Shown here one piece after another: positions 56,691-64,000 of a stretch of 64,000 bases of DNA (the first letter of the stretch is position 1; each line of letters opens with the position of its first letter). The DNA is taken from NCBI GenBank assembly GCA_964385635.1, contig CAYLPU010000005.1, forward strand, positions 25,404 to 89,403, read 5' to 3'. This DNA comes from CAYLPU01 sp964385635. GTDB taxonomy: Bacteria; Chloroflexota; Anaerolineae; B4-G1. The position numbers and the translations under genes were made by a program. Under the pieces are notes generated by a model that was not told the origin of the DNA, searched no databases, and worked only from the letters and a program-made list of their open reading frames with translations.

Positions 56691-57171
56691 CATCCTTTCC
56701 ATCCTGGCCAAAGTAGACCGCCTGGGCTTGCTTTTCTCGGTGTTGGGAAGAGACCTTGCCGTCTCTCCGAATGTTCAACGGGAATTGGAGGAAGGCATTC
56801 TGGCCGGGCATCAGGTTCTACAGCCGGCGTTGGACATCATTCAACAAGAGCGGATAAGGGTTGTTGTGCTCGCGGAAGCAGAGCGCCAGTGGTTTCCTCG
56901 AATACTGTTCGGGCCTGAGAAAGGGGAGGCCGACTCCCTAGCGTACTGCCAGGAGCATAGGGCGATCTTTCTTACGAACGACGAGCGTGCTTACCGTAGA
57001 GGGAGAGCGATAGGGGTGAATTGTTTGTTGTTCAAAGCGTTCTTGCGCTCAATGTGGGAGGATGGGTTCGCGTCGCGGGATGAGGTACGGCGACTAATCG
57101 CTGATCTGGAGACCAAAGCAGGAATGGTGGTCAAGTATCGGGATGAAGTCTTCGCTGGTGCTCCTGATTGA
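56671..57171 (+). CDS. PIN-domain-like protein (toxin candidate)
   Basis: 166 aa. It opens MILLDTNILSILAKVDRL (first PIN Asp at D5), has SPNVQRELEEGI, then GPEKGEADSLAYCQE and FLTNDERAYR (late acidic residues), matching PIN/DUF3368-like nucleases of VapC-type toxin pairs. The acidic triad appears intact. It overlaps the upstream antitoxin candidate and the downstream TatD gene. Confidence 0.8.
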   Translation: MILLDTNILSILAKVDRLGLLFSVLGRDLAVSPNVQRELEEGILAGHQVLQPALDIIQQERIRVVVLAEAERQWFPRILFGPEKGEADSLAYCQEHRAIFLTNDERAYRRGRAIGVNCLLFKAFLRSMWEDGFASRDEVRRLIADLETKAGMVVKYRDEVFAGAPD

Positions 57172-57925
57172 CTCCCACGCCCACCTGGATTTTCACCAAT
57201 TCGACGCCGACCGGCAGGTGGTCATCGCCCGAGCGCGGAAGGCAGGGTTGGTCGCCATCGTCAACATTGGCACATCCCTGTCCTCTAGCCGGGCGGCGGT
57301 GGCGCTGGCGGAGCAGTACAATTTCATCTACGCCGCCGTGGGGGTCCATCCCCACGATGCCGGGACTGTCACGCCGGATGTCCTGGCCAAACTGCGTGTA
57401 CTGGCCCGCCATCCGAAGGTGGTTGCCATCGGTGAGATCGGCCTGGATTACTATCGGGACCGCTCGCCGCGCCCGGCTCAGCGGCGGGCCTTCGCCGATC
57501 AATTGGCGCTGGCGGAGGAGTTGGCGCTGCCCGTGGTGATCCACGACCGCGAGGCCCACGACGACGTGCTGACGGCGTTGCAGGGATGGGGGGGAACCGG
57601 TGTCTTCCACTCGTACTCGGCTGGGTCGGAACGGCTGGATGAGGTGCTGGGGTTGGGGTTCTCCATCAGCATCTCCGGTCCAATCACCTTCCGGAAGGCG
57701 GGGCGGCTGCGGGCGGTAGCAGCGGCAGTGCCATTGGAACGGTTGCTGGTGGAGACCGACTGTCCCTACCTGACGCCGGAGCCGTACCGGGGACGGCGCA
57801 ACGAGCCGGCCTACGTGCGCTACGTCGCTGAGGCAGTAGCCCGCGCCCGAGGGGTGGTGGCGGAGGAGGTAATGCACGCAACGGCGGACAACGCCCGCCG
57901 CATGTTTGACATTCAGAAGGCTTGA
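57143..57925 (+). CDS. TatD family metal-dependent DNase
   Basis: 260 aa if the ATG is used; a GTG at 57158, giving VLLIDSHAHLDF, is the more typical TatD start. The metal-site motifs SHAHLDF, GEIGLDYY, VIHDREAHDD, FHSYSAG and VETDCPYLTPEP are all present. TatD proteins are 3'-5' exonucleases/deoxyribonucleases involved in DNA repair. The gene overlaps the PIN-like gene end. Confidence 0.92.
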   Translation: MKSSLVLLIDSHAHLDFHQFDADRQVVIARARKAGLVAIVNIGTSLSSSRAAVALAEQYNFIYAAVGVHPHDAGTVTPDVLAKLRVLARHPKVVAIGEIGLDYYRDRSPRPAQRRAFADQLALAEELALPVVIHDREAHDDVLTALQGWGGTGVFHSYSAGSERLDEVLGLGFSISISGPITFRKAGRLRAVAAAVPLERLLVETDCPYLTPEPYRGRRNEPAYVRYVAEAVARARGVVAEEVMHATADNARRMFDIQKA

Positions 57926-57951
57926 TAGGTCTCAGAAGACCTATCAGGTCT
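57924..57951. repeat. Hairpin GATAGGTCT...AGACCTATC
   Basis: A 9-bp stem with a 4-nt loop, followed by a direct AGGTCTT copy, between TatD and the polyprenyl synthase gene. It may attenuate transcription or be a dispersed repeat. Confidence 0.55.
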
Positions 57952-57965
57952 TGAGGGGAACATCT

Positions 57966-58961
57966 TTGACAGAGTTATCCTTTCCGAGTCTGGTTCGTGA
58001 TGACCTAGGACGGGTAGAAGCCTTGCTGCGGATGCGTTCTCCTGAGCAGCACGAGGCCATCGGGATGGCATTGGATCACCTGGTCGGTGGGGGGGGAAAG
58101 CGGTTTCGGCCAACGCTGGTGCTTCTCTCTGCCAATCTCTGTGGAGCGGACATGGACCGGGCCGTCTTCATTGCCGCTGCCGTCGAGATGCTCCACACAG
58201 CCACCTTGGTCCACGATGACCTGATTGACGGATCGCTGATGCGCCGGGGGATGGAGACGCTGAACACTCACTGGTCACCCGGCGCCACGGTGCTCACCGG
58301 GGACTACGTCTTCGCACGCGCCGCCTACCTGGCCTCCCAAGCCTGCAATGTCCAGCTGATGCAGTGTTTCGCTGAGACCCTGATGGACATCTGCACCGGA
58401 GAGGTACAGCAGATTTTCAATGGGCGGGGTAGCCGGGTGAGCCGCCGGGAGTACGAACGGCGTATCCGCGCCAAGACCGCGTCGCTTATCGCCATGTCTG
58501 CCAAAGCCGGTGCTATCCTGGCCGGCGCTGAGGAGGAGGCGACGGAGGCCTTACGGACCTACGGGGAACGGCTGGGATTGGCCTTCCAGATTGTTGACGA
58601 CGTGCTGGATTTCGTGGCGGACGAGGAGACGCTGGGTAAGCCAGTGGGGAGCGACCTGCGACAGGGGCTAGTCACGCTGCCGCTGCTGTTATTCCTCGAG
58701 GCAGAGCCCGATCATCCGGGGGTCTGCCGGGTGTTGCAGGAGAGTCTCTCCGAGGAGGTAGTGCAAGAGGCAGTGCGGGCTGTGGCTGGGTCGCCGGCTA
58801 TCGAGCGAGCGCTGGAGGTAGCAAGGTGGCACGCGGATCGGGCTAAGCAGGCGTTGGATGGGATACCGGGGTTGCAAACCCCCTTTGAGCGAAAATCGCG
58901 CTCTTTTTATCTGGCGGCACTGTTGGACCTGGCTGATTTCACCGTGCGCCGCCGCTTCTGA
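57966..58961 (+). CDS. Polyprenyl diphosphate synthase
   Basis: 331 aa from a TTG preceded by GAGGGGAAC; this is the usual family length, and an upstream ATG at 57906 would run through the hairpin. GGGGKRFRPTLVLLSA, the first aspartate-rich motif HDDLIDG (DDxxD), the GDYVFARAAYLASQ stretch, and the second, DDVLDFVAD, identify a trans-isoprenyl synthase. It makes a long-chain polyprenyl diphosphate (quinone side chain or lipid carrier; the length is not readable). Near the end, GIPGLQTPFERKS is encoded by a GGGTTGCAAACCC palindrome family also seen at 60254 and 62431. Confidence 0.9.
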   Translation: MTELSFPSLVRDDLGRVEALLRMRSPEQHEAIGMALDHLVGGGGKRFRPTLVLLSANLCGADMDRAVFIAAAVEMLHTATLVHDDLIDGSLMRRGMETLNTHWSPGATVLTGDYVFARAAYLASQACNVQLMQCFAETLMDICTGEVQQIFNGRGSRVSRREYERRIRAKTASLIAMSAKAGAILAGAEEEATEALRTYGERLGLAFQIVDDVLDFVADEETLGKPVGSDLRQGLVTLPLLLFLEAEPDHPGVCRVLQESLSEEVVQEAVRAVAGSPAIERALEVARWHADRAKQALDGIPGLQTPFERKSRSFYLAALLDLADFTVRRRF

Positions 58962-59067
58962 TAGCACATAGATACACCCAGATGAAACGGGCTCTCATTG
59001 ATTTTTTATCTTTATCCGCGTACATCCGTATGATCCGTGTTGATCCGTGTTCTATTCCGAGACGGCA
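58962..59067. repeat. Dispersed 'ATCCGTGTTGATCCGTGTTC' type repeat
   Basis: A non-coding stretch with GATGAAACGGGCTC, ATTTTTTATCTTTATCCGCG and a duplicated GATCCGTGTT. A related sequence with GATACAC...ATGAAACGGGC and TTTTTCATCTTTATT lies at 63860-63940, where it supplies the start of a paralogous gene. Confidence 0.6.
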
Positions 59068-60147
59068 GTGGTTGACCTTTCTATCGTAATTGTCAATTGG
59101 AATGTTCGCAGTCTCCTGCGGCGATGCCTGCGCTCAATACTGGATACTGGATACTGGATGCTGGATACTCGATGCTCAATGCCTGGGACCAGGACGGGGC
59201 AACCGGTAGCCAGCAACCAGCATCCGGTACCCGGTGTTGAAATCATTGTTGTGGACAATGCTTCTGGCGACGGCAGCGTGGAGATGGTGCGGACAGAGTT
59301 CCCTGGTGTGCACCTCATCGCCAACGTCGACAACCGTGGATTTCCGGCTGCCAACAACCAGGGAATCGCTATCGCCGGGGGGCGGTACATCCTTATCCTG
59401 AATCCGGATACCGAGGTAGTCGGTGAGACCCTGGCAACGATGCTCGCCTTCGCCGACGCGCACCCGGACGTGGGAGTGGTTGGCCCGCAGTTGTTGAACC
59501 CCGATGGCAGCGTCCAGTCCTCCCGCCGCCGCTTCCCCGCGCTGTTGATCGCCTTTTTCGAGTCTACGTGGCTTCAGCCCTGCGCTCCCCGCCGCCTGCT
59601 GGAGCGCTACTATGTCCTCGACCGACCTGACGATGTGGTACAGGACGTAGACTGGGTGACGGGAGCAGCGCTGATGGCCCGCCGGGAGGCCGTTGAGCAG
59701 GTGGGACCGCTGGATGAGGAGTTTTTTATGTACTCGGAGGAACTGGACTGGTGCCGGAGGTTCCGTGAGGTTGGCTGGCGTGTGGTCTACCTGCCCGCCG
59801 CGCAGATCGTCCACCACGAGGGTAAGAGCAGTGAGCAAGTCGTGCCCGCCCGCCACATCCATTTCCAGACCAGCAAGGTCCATTACTTCTACAAGTACCA
59901 GGGTCCATTGATTGCCGAAGCGCTGCGGCTGTTCTTGCTGGGAAACTACGCCTGGCAGTTGGGATTGGAAGGAGCCAAGTGGCTGGTGGGCCACAAGCGC
60001 CCCCTGCGAGTGGCCCGGATCGCTGCCTACCGGCAGGTGCTAGCCAGCGGCCTGCGACCGGCTCTTGCCGCATCCGTTGACGCGGACGGGGGTGATGAAA
60101 GGAAGGGCGATGCGCATTGGACTGGTGACGGGCGAATACCCTCCTGA
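59068..60147 (+). CDS. Glycosyltransferase family 2 with in-frame repeat insertion
   Basis: About 359 aa from the GTG giving VVDLSIVIVNWN; an upstream GTG at 59047 is also open. Typical GT2 (rhamnosyl/galactofuranosyl-like) motifs are present: IVNWNVRSLLRRCLRSI, VEIIVVDNASGDGS, LILNPDTEV (DxD-like), GAALMARREAV and DEEFFMYSEELDWC. Between RSIL and VEIIVVDN lie about 33 extra residues encoded by a GGATACTGGATACTGG tandem repeat, an insertion in the first nucleotide-binding loop. The gene neighbours GT4 and GT39 genes and the GDP-sugar genes, so it likely acts in surface glycan assembly. Confidence 0.85.
   Translation: MVDLSIVIVNWNVRSLLRRCLRSILDTGYWMLDTRCSMPGTRTGQPVASNQHPVPGVEIIVVDNASGDGSVEMVRTEFPGVHLIANVDNRGFPAANNQGIAIAGGRYILILNPDTEVVGETLATMLAFADAHPDVGVVGPQLLNPDGSVQSSRRRFPALLIAFFESTWLQPCAPRRLLERYYVLDRPDDVVQDVDWVTGAALMARREAVEQVGPLDEEFFMYSEELDWCRRFREVGWRVVYLPAAQIVHHEGKSSEQVVPARHIHFQTSKVHYFYKYQGPLIAEALRLFLLGNYAWQLGLEGAKWLVGHKRPLRVARIAAYRQVLASGLRPALAASVDADGGDERKGDAHWTGDGRIPS
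59136..59237. repeat. Tandem GGATACT repeat inserted in the GT2 gene
   Basis: Four GGATACT/GGATGCT units followed by CCAGCAACCAGCATCCGG-type low-complexity sequence, in frame. Without it the GT2 motifs would be at normal spacing. Confidence 0.75.
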
Positions 60148-61324
60148 CCAGGGTGGGGTGGGGGACTTCACCCGCGAACTGGGGCAGGCGCTGGCGGAGT
60201 TGGGGCACCAGGTACACGTGATCACGGACAGATCTCAAGACCCAACGCTCAAAGCGGGTTTGCAACCCCCACGTATACTCTCTACTCCCTACTCCCTACT
60301 CCCTTCCTCAGATGTGCCGGTGCACCGGATATTGAGCGGGTGGGGGTGGGGGTGCTGGCGGGAGGTGCTCCGGGTGGCGCAAGAGGAGCGGTTGGAGGTG
60401 CTGGACGTCCAGTACCAGGCCTCGGCCTACGGGATGCACCCAGCGATCAACTTCGTGCCTCGTCGCCGGGGCCGGCCGCCGGTGGCGGTGACGTGCCACG
60501 ACTTGAAGGTGCCCTATCTCTTCCCTAAGGCGGGTCCGCTGCGGTGGCAGGTGGTGCGGATGCTGGTCTGCCGGGCCGACGCTGTCATCGTCACCAATCA
60601 CGAAGACTATCTTCGGCTGGAAGATGAGGTACCTACAGATCGGCTGAGACTGATCCCTATCGGCAGCAATATCCCACCCGCCCCACCATCGGGATACGAC
60701 CGGGTGGCTGAACGGGCCCAGTGGGGGTTGGGGCCGGATGACCTGCTGTTGGGCTATTTCGGGTTCGTCAACGAGAGCAAGGGGGGAGAGGAGTTGATGC
60801 AAGCGCTGGACACTCTGGTTACCCGTGGGATACCGGCCCACCTCCTGATGGTCGGCGGGCGGGTAGGCAGTGCCGATCCCACCAACCGGGCCTACGCGGA
60901 ACGGGTGGATGATCTGATCGCTGGTTTGGGTCTGGGAGAGCGGGTGCACTGGACCGGCTACACGCGCCCTGAGGAGGTCTCGGTGGCGCTGTTGGCTGTG
61001 GATGTGTGCGTCCTGCCCTACCGGGATGGAGTCTCATTCCGCCGTGGCACGCTGCACGCCTGCCTGACCCACGGGCGGGCGGTAGTCACCACTCGTCCGG
61101 AGGTGCCGCTGCCCCAGGTGCGGGATGGGGAGAACATGCTGCTGGTGGAGCCACGGGACCCGCAGGGATTGGCAGAGGCGGTAGCCCGGCTGACGGCTGA
61201 TCCGGCGCTGCAGGCGCGGCTGGCGGCGGGGGCGACAGCGTTGGCGGCGGAGTTCACCTGGGAGCGCATTGCCCGCCAGACATCGTATTCTTTCGCTGTG
61301 CTGGTGAAGGGGTGGGAAGGTTGA
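60110..61324 (+). CDS. Glycosyltransferase family 4 (GT-B) with in-frame repeat insertion
   Basis: 404 aa from the ATG after AAGGAAGG. MRIGLVTGEYPPDQGGVGDF and CHDLKVPYLFPKAG open the GT-B fold; DDLLLGYFGFVNESKGGEEL and YTRPEEVSVALLAVDVCVLPYRDGVSFRRGTLHACLTHG with EPRDPQGLAEAV is the nucleotide-sugar side. Residues about 44-67 (PTLKAGLQPPRILSTPYSLL) come from a palindrome half and a TACTCCC repeat inserted in frame between HVITD and VPVHR. It transfers a sugar to a lipid or glycan acceptor in the cytoplasm. Confidence 0.88.
   Translation: MRIGLVTGEYPPDQGGVGDFTRELGQALAELGHQVHVITDRSQDPTLKAGLQPPRILSTPYSLLPSSDVPVHRILSGWGWGCWREVLRVAQEERLEVLDVQYQASAYGMHPAINFVPRRRGRPPVAVTCHDLKVPYLFPKAGPLRWQVVRMLVCRADAVIVTNHEDYLRLEDEVPTDRLRLIPIGSNIPPAPPSGYDRVAERAQWGLGPDDLLLGYFGFVNESKGGEELMQALDTLVTRGIPAHLLMVGGRVGSADPTNRAYAERVDDLIAGLGLGERVHWTGYTRPEEVSVALLAVDVCVLPYRDGVSFRRGTLHACLTHGRAVVTTRPEVPLPQVRDGENMLLVEPRDPQGLAEAVARLTADPALQARLAAGATALAAEFTWERIARQTSYSFAVLVKGWEG
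60241..60309. repeat. Composite repeat insertion in the GT4 gene
   Basis: GCTCAAAGCGGGTTTGCAACCCCC (relative of the palindromes at 58868 and 62431) followed by TACTCCCTACTCCC (relative of 27425-27460), all in frame. Confidence 0.7.
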
Positions 61325-63864
61325 CGTGCCGCGTCGGTTTTGGCGTAAAGGGCTCGGTCGGGAGACCTTCGCCCATCAACCTGAGGTTTTGGCTCTGGTG
61401 CAGCGTTGTATCTTTGCTGTTGTTGTTCTGGGGGCGGGTGCTGGTCAACGTGCGGGACCAATCGCCGGTCGTAGACGAGCCGGTGCACCTGACCCGGGCC
61501 GTGGCGTACTGGCGGACCGGTGACCTGCGTCTGCAGAGTGATCATCCTCCTCTGAGCCACGCTTTGAGTGGCCTGTTTCTGGTGCTGGAACCGGACCTTC
61601 CATCGCCAGCCGACCTGAAGGGCTGGGACCGTGCCTCCCGTACTGACGTCACCTATCACCTGCTCTTGAAGCCCAGGCGGCCTATAGAGCGGGTGCTGTT
61701 TCTGGGCCGCTGGTCAGTGCTGGCGTTGGGGCTGGTTCTAGCAGCGCTGGTGGCCCGTTGGGCGAGCGAACTGTTCGGGCCGGGCGGGGGTCTGGCGGCG
61801 TTGTTGCTGTGTACATTCGATCCGAACATTCTGGCTCATTCCAGTCTCGCGACCACCGATCTGCCCGTCACTTGCCTGATGTACGCTGCGTGTTATGCTT
61901 TCTCCCGTTGGCTGGATCGGCCGGCTGCGGGGCGGCTTCTGCTGGCAGGGCTCATGCTGGGGATGGCGTGGGGGGCCAAGTTATCGGCGCTGGTCTTGGT
62001 GCCGGTTCTGGGGCTGGTACTTGTGTGGCACGTGAGGGGCTCGGTCGGGAGACCTTCCGCCCGCTGCGAGTACTCGCGGCAGGCCATCGGGCTTTGGGGC
62101 TGGTTGACCAGGTTTGCGGCAGTGCTGGGCGTGGGTGTGCTGACGCTATGGGTGGTCTATCGTTTCGAGGCAGGCGTGTATTCGCCGATCGGCACGTGGG
62201 TGGTCATGCCGACACACTGGAGTACCTTACGACGGCTGTGGCAGCATCAGGCTGGTGGTCACCGCGCTTTTTTCATGGGCCAACTCTCTAGCGAGGGGTG
62301 GTGGTATTACTTTCCGGTTCTGTTTCTGATCAAGACACCGCTTTCCTCGTTGGTGTTGTTGGTCGTGGCCGCGGTGACAGCCTGGCGCATGCGCAGAAGG
62401 GCTTGCTCTCATCTGTATCCGTTGACACGGGGGTTGCCAACCCCCTGTGAGCGAAAGAGGGGAGGCACGCTGCGAGTACTCGCGGCAGGGCTGGGGTGGT
62501 CTCCTGTGATGATCGTGTTTCCGGTGCTCTACTTTGCCGTGAGCATGGCCAGCAGGATCGACATTGGGTACCGGCACATCCTGCCGGTGGTTCCGTATGT
62601 CGTGATGGGTGCTGCGGCGGTCTTTAGCCCCTTGCTCAAGGCTCCCGTGCGTGGTGGGGGTCTGCATCGCTTTCGGTGGCGTGGTGTGGTGTTGGCAGGG
62701 TTGGTTGGGTGGGTCATGCTGTCGAGTTTGTGGATTCATCCGTATTACTTGGCGTACTTCAACGCGCTGGTGGGCGGGCCGGATCAGGGGTATCGCTATG
62801 TGGTGGACTCGAATCTAGACTGGGGTCAGGACCTGAAGAGACTGAAGGGGTACTTGGACGAGCGGGGGATTGAGCGGGTGAAGTTGAGTTATTTTGGGTC
62901 AGCGAAGCCGGAGGGGTATGGTATCGAGTATGACCCGCTTCCTATGCCACCTCCTTCGTCACCCTCGGACTTCAGCCCGTTCAATCCAGAGCCAGGGGTG
63001 TACGCCATTAGTGCGTCCAATCTGCAAGGTGTGCTTCTGGAGGAGCCGGACGTCTTCGACTGGTTTCGTCATCGCCAGCCTATGGACAAGGTAGGGTACT
63101 CGATATTCATCTACGAGGTGACAGAGCGGTTCGAGGGGAGATGGGCGGCGGTCTGCTATGGGCCGGCACCTGCGCTGGAGGGCGATCAGATTCGGGAGAT
63201 GCTGGGAGGTTCGGACCTGCGTACGGCCTATTTCGACTGTCGCTCCAGTTGGGTGTATCCGGCTGGCACAGCCCCTGGCTGGTACGTCATTCCAGGTGTC
63301 ACCGACGGGCCGACGGTGGTGCCGGCGTACTGTGACGATACACAGGTCATCTTTCACGGTCGCCGGAGCAGCGAGGGTATGGGTCTGACCATCTATGGGG
63401 GTGAGGGGGCCGGGAGTGAATCCGTTCACTGGCCGCATCCGTTGACCCTAGCGGCGCTGGAGGGTTCTGACAGACAGCCCCGGTTCGGTGAAGTGGCTCG
63501 TTTTTTGGGGTATGAGATAGAGCCAGTCAGGCCAGCGCCTGGGGATGATGTGATCTTGCGCACGTACTGGGAGGTGCTCAAGCGGCCTGAATTTCCTCTG
63601 TCTGTGATGGCGCATCTCGTTCTCGTGGGCGAGGCCGAGGCGCTGCTGGTGGGCACTGCCGACGGGCTGAGTTTTCCGGTAGAGAATTGGCAGGAAGGGG
63701 ACGTGTTCGCGCAGATGCATTTCTTTACGCTCCCATCTGAGGGGGACGCGGCAGAGTACATCTTCAACGTGGGTCTGTATCGTCTGGACACGATGGAGCG
63801 AATTCCGCCTGCGGGGTTCGAGGCTGACCATCTGATCCTGGGGCCTGTTGGAAGGCACAAATAG
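61312..63864 (+). CDS. GT39/ArnT-like membrane glycosyltransferase
   Basis: 850 aa from a GTG (a TTG at 61321 is equally open). Eleven or so membrane helices lie in the first 480 residues. The catalytic-type acidic pair is D55-E56 in SPVVDEPVHL, followed by the DHPPLSHALSGL motif of PMT_2 (PF13231) enzymes that use polyprenyl-phosphate sugars. The periplasmic C-terminus includes DSNLDWGQDLKRLKGYLDERG and about 250 further residues. In-frame repeats encode GSVGRPS (twice), RCEYSRQA and LRVLAAG. It overlaps the GT4 stop, so they are one operon. Confidence 0.85.
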   Translation: MGRLTCRVGFGVKGSVGRPSPINLRFWLWCSVVSLLLLFWGRVLVNVRDQSPVVDEPVHLTRAVAYWRTGDLRLQSDHPPLSHALSGLFLVLEPDLPSPADLKGWDRASRTDVTYHLLLKPRRPIERVLFLGRWSVLALGLVLAALVARWASELFGPGGGLAALLLCTFDPNILAHSSLATTDLPVTCLMYAACYAFSRWLDRPAAGRLLLAGLMLGMAWGAKLSALVLVPVLGLVLVWHVRGSVGRPSARCEYSRQAIGLWGWLTRFAAVLGVGVLTLWVVYRFEAGVYSPIGTWVVMPTHWSTLRRLWQHQAGGHRAFFMGQLSSEGWWYYFPVLFLIKTPLSSLVLLVVAAVTAWRMRRRACSHLYPLTRGLPTPCERKRGGTLRVLAAGLGWSPVMIVFPVLYFAVSMASRIDIGYRHILPVVPYVVMGAAAVFSPLLKAPVRGGGLHRFRWRGVVLAGLVGWVMLSSLWIHPYYLAYFNALVGGPDQGYRYVVDSNLDWGQDLKRLKGYLDERGIERVKLSYFGSAKPEGYGIEYDPLPMPPPSSPSDFSPFNPEPGVYAISASNLQGVLLEEPDVFDWFRHRQPMDKVGYSIFIYEVTERFEGRWAAVCYGPAPALEGDQIREMLGGSDLRTAYFDCRSSWVYPAGTAPGWYVIPGVTDGPTVVPAYCDDTQVIFHGRRSSEGMGLTIYGGEGAGSESVHWPHPLTLAALEGSDRQPRFGEVARFLGYEIEPVRPAPGDDVILRTYWEVLKRPEFPLSVMAHLVLVGEAEALLVGTADGLSFPVENWQEGDVFAQMHFFTLPSEGDAAEYIFNVGLYRLDTMERIPPAGFEADHLILGPVGRHK
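62034..62083. repeat. Composite repeat in the GT39-like gene
   Basis: GGGCTCGGTCGGGAGACCTT (also at 61349-61368) is followed after a few bases by the GAGTACTC 20-mer. Both are translated in a periplasmic or loop region. Confidence 0.65.
62431..62489. repeat. Two palindromic repeats side by side in the GT39-like gene
   Basis: GGGGGTTGCCAACCCCC hairpin (relative of 58868) and, 25 bp on, the CTGCGAGTACTCGCGGCAGG 20-mer; the translated segment is LTRGLPTPCERKRGGTLRVL. Confidence 0.65.
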
Positions 63865-63881
63865 CACACGGATACACACAC

Positions 63882-64000
63882 ATGAAACGGGCGCATCCGT
63901 TGACACGGGTTCTCACAGGTTTTTCATCTTTATTAGTTATTGGTCTGCTGTTGTTGTTCTGGGGGCGGGTGCTGGTCAACGTGCGGGACCAATCGCCGGT
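63882..64000 (+). CDS. Start of a tandem GT39-like paralogue, cut by the window edge
   Basis: From the ATG at 63882 the frame stays open for 39 codons to the edge. From IGLLLLFWGRVLVNVRDQSP on, the DNA is identical over at least 53 bases to 61415-61469 in the preceding gene. The first 20 codons differ and come from a dispersed repeat. It is very likely a second copy of the same membrane glycosyltransferase; its start codon choice is uncertain because the repeat creates it. Confidence 0.7.
   Translation, partial: MKRAHPLTRVLTGFSSLLVIGLLLLFWGRVLVNVRDQSP

Noticed and set aside
1..64000. tRNA, rRNA or other structured RNA genes
   Set aside because: Scanning the gaps by eye found no cloverleaf with a TTCGANNC arm and no rRNA-like segments; a covariance-model search could overturn this.

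Overview
The window looks like part of a Chloroflexota genome, probably an Anaerolineae-type member assembled from a metagenome or draft (there is a 100-base run of N at 1450-1549). This rests on gene content and style: two secreted proteins ending in FLPLxLRG, many short self-complementary repeats that also sit inside genes, and a translin / membrane Cas4-like cluster. Without a search the taxon is an inference. No rRNA, tRNA or CRISPR array was recognised.

Left part (1-10.5 kb). A gene running off the left edge is followed by a REP-associated tyrosine transposase (RAYT) hemmed in by its own hairpin repeats, including a tandem array of about 119-bp units. Then comes a leftward cluster: ssb, a DUF3467 protein, translin, and a Cas4-like membrane nuclease split over two genes that meet at a TAATG stop-start. 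Next are glutamate dehydrogenase, a stand-alone pyruvate-phosphate-dikinase N-terminal protein (rightward), and gatB coupled to a DUF433/DUF5615 pair.

Amino-acid uptake block (10.5-23 kb). A polar amino-acid ABC transporter (aapJQMP type), alanine racemase, a branched-chain amino-acid ABC transporter (livKHMGF) and a class I aminotransferase all read leftward. With gdhA they suggest a cell that imports and catabolises amino acids. Two good sigma70-type promoters drive the transporter operons. gdhA, aapJ and livK share an AAAGGAGGTG element in their leaders.

23-28.6 kb: a PAS-like protein, a DUF362 protein, a membrane glycosyltransferase, a lipoprotein and a Tat-exported L,D-transpeptidase.

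Defence island (28.6-47.4 kb). A BREX-like phage-defence locus: exonuclease, RadC-N fusion protein, unknown 188-aa protein, BrxC/PglY-like ATPase, PglZ, then an ATPase/nuclease, small toxin-antitoxin-like genes, a RAYT, a Zn-ribbon DNA methyltransferase, an AbiEii-type nucleotidyltransferase pair and BrxL. The gene set matches no standard BREX type that I know. The island carries 14 loci of a 34-bp palindrome (15-bp stem, 4-nt loop) that is open in all frames. Five copies lie in frame inside four of the defence genes, and three flank the RAYT. These protein-coding palindromes are the most striking feature of the window.

Right part (47.6-64 kb). A secreted FG-GAP protein and a secreted beta-helix protein read leftward. 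A rightward run then covers nucleotide-sugar synthesis (an SDR reductase, gmd, phosphomannomutase), MNT/HEPN and PIN-type small modules, a TatD nuclease, a polyprenyl synthase, two glycosyltransferases and a GT39-like membrane glycosyltransferase, followed by the start of a tandem paralogue cut by the window edge. Several of these genes also carry in-frame insertions of low-complexity or palindromic repeats.
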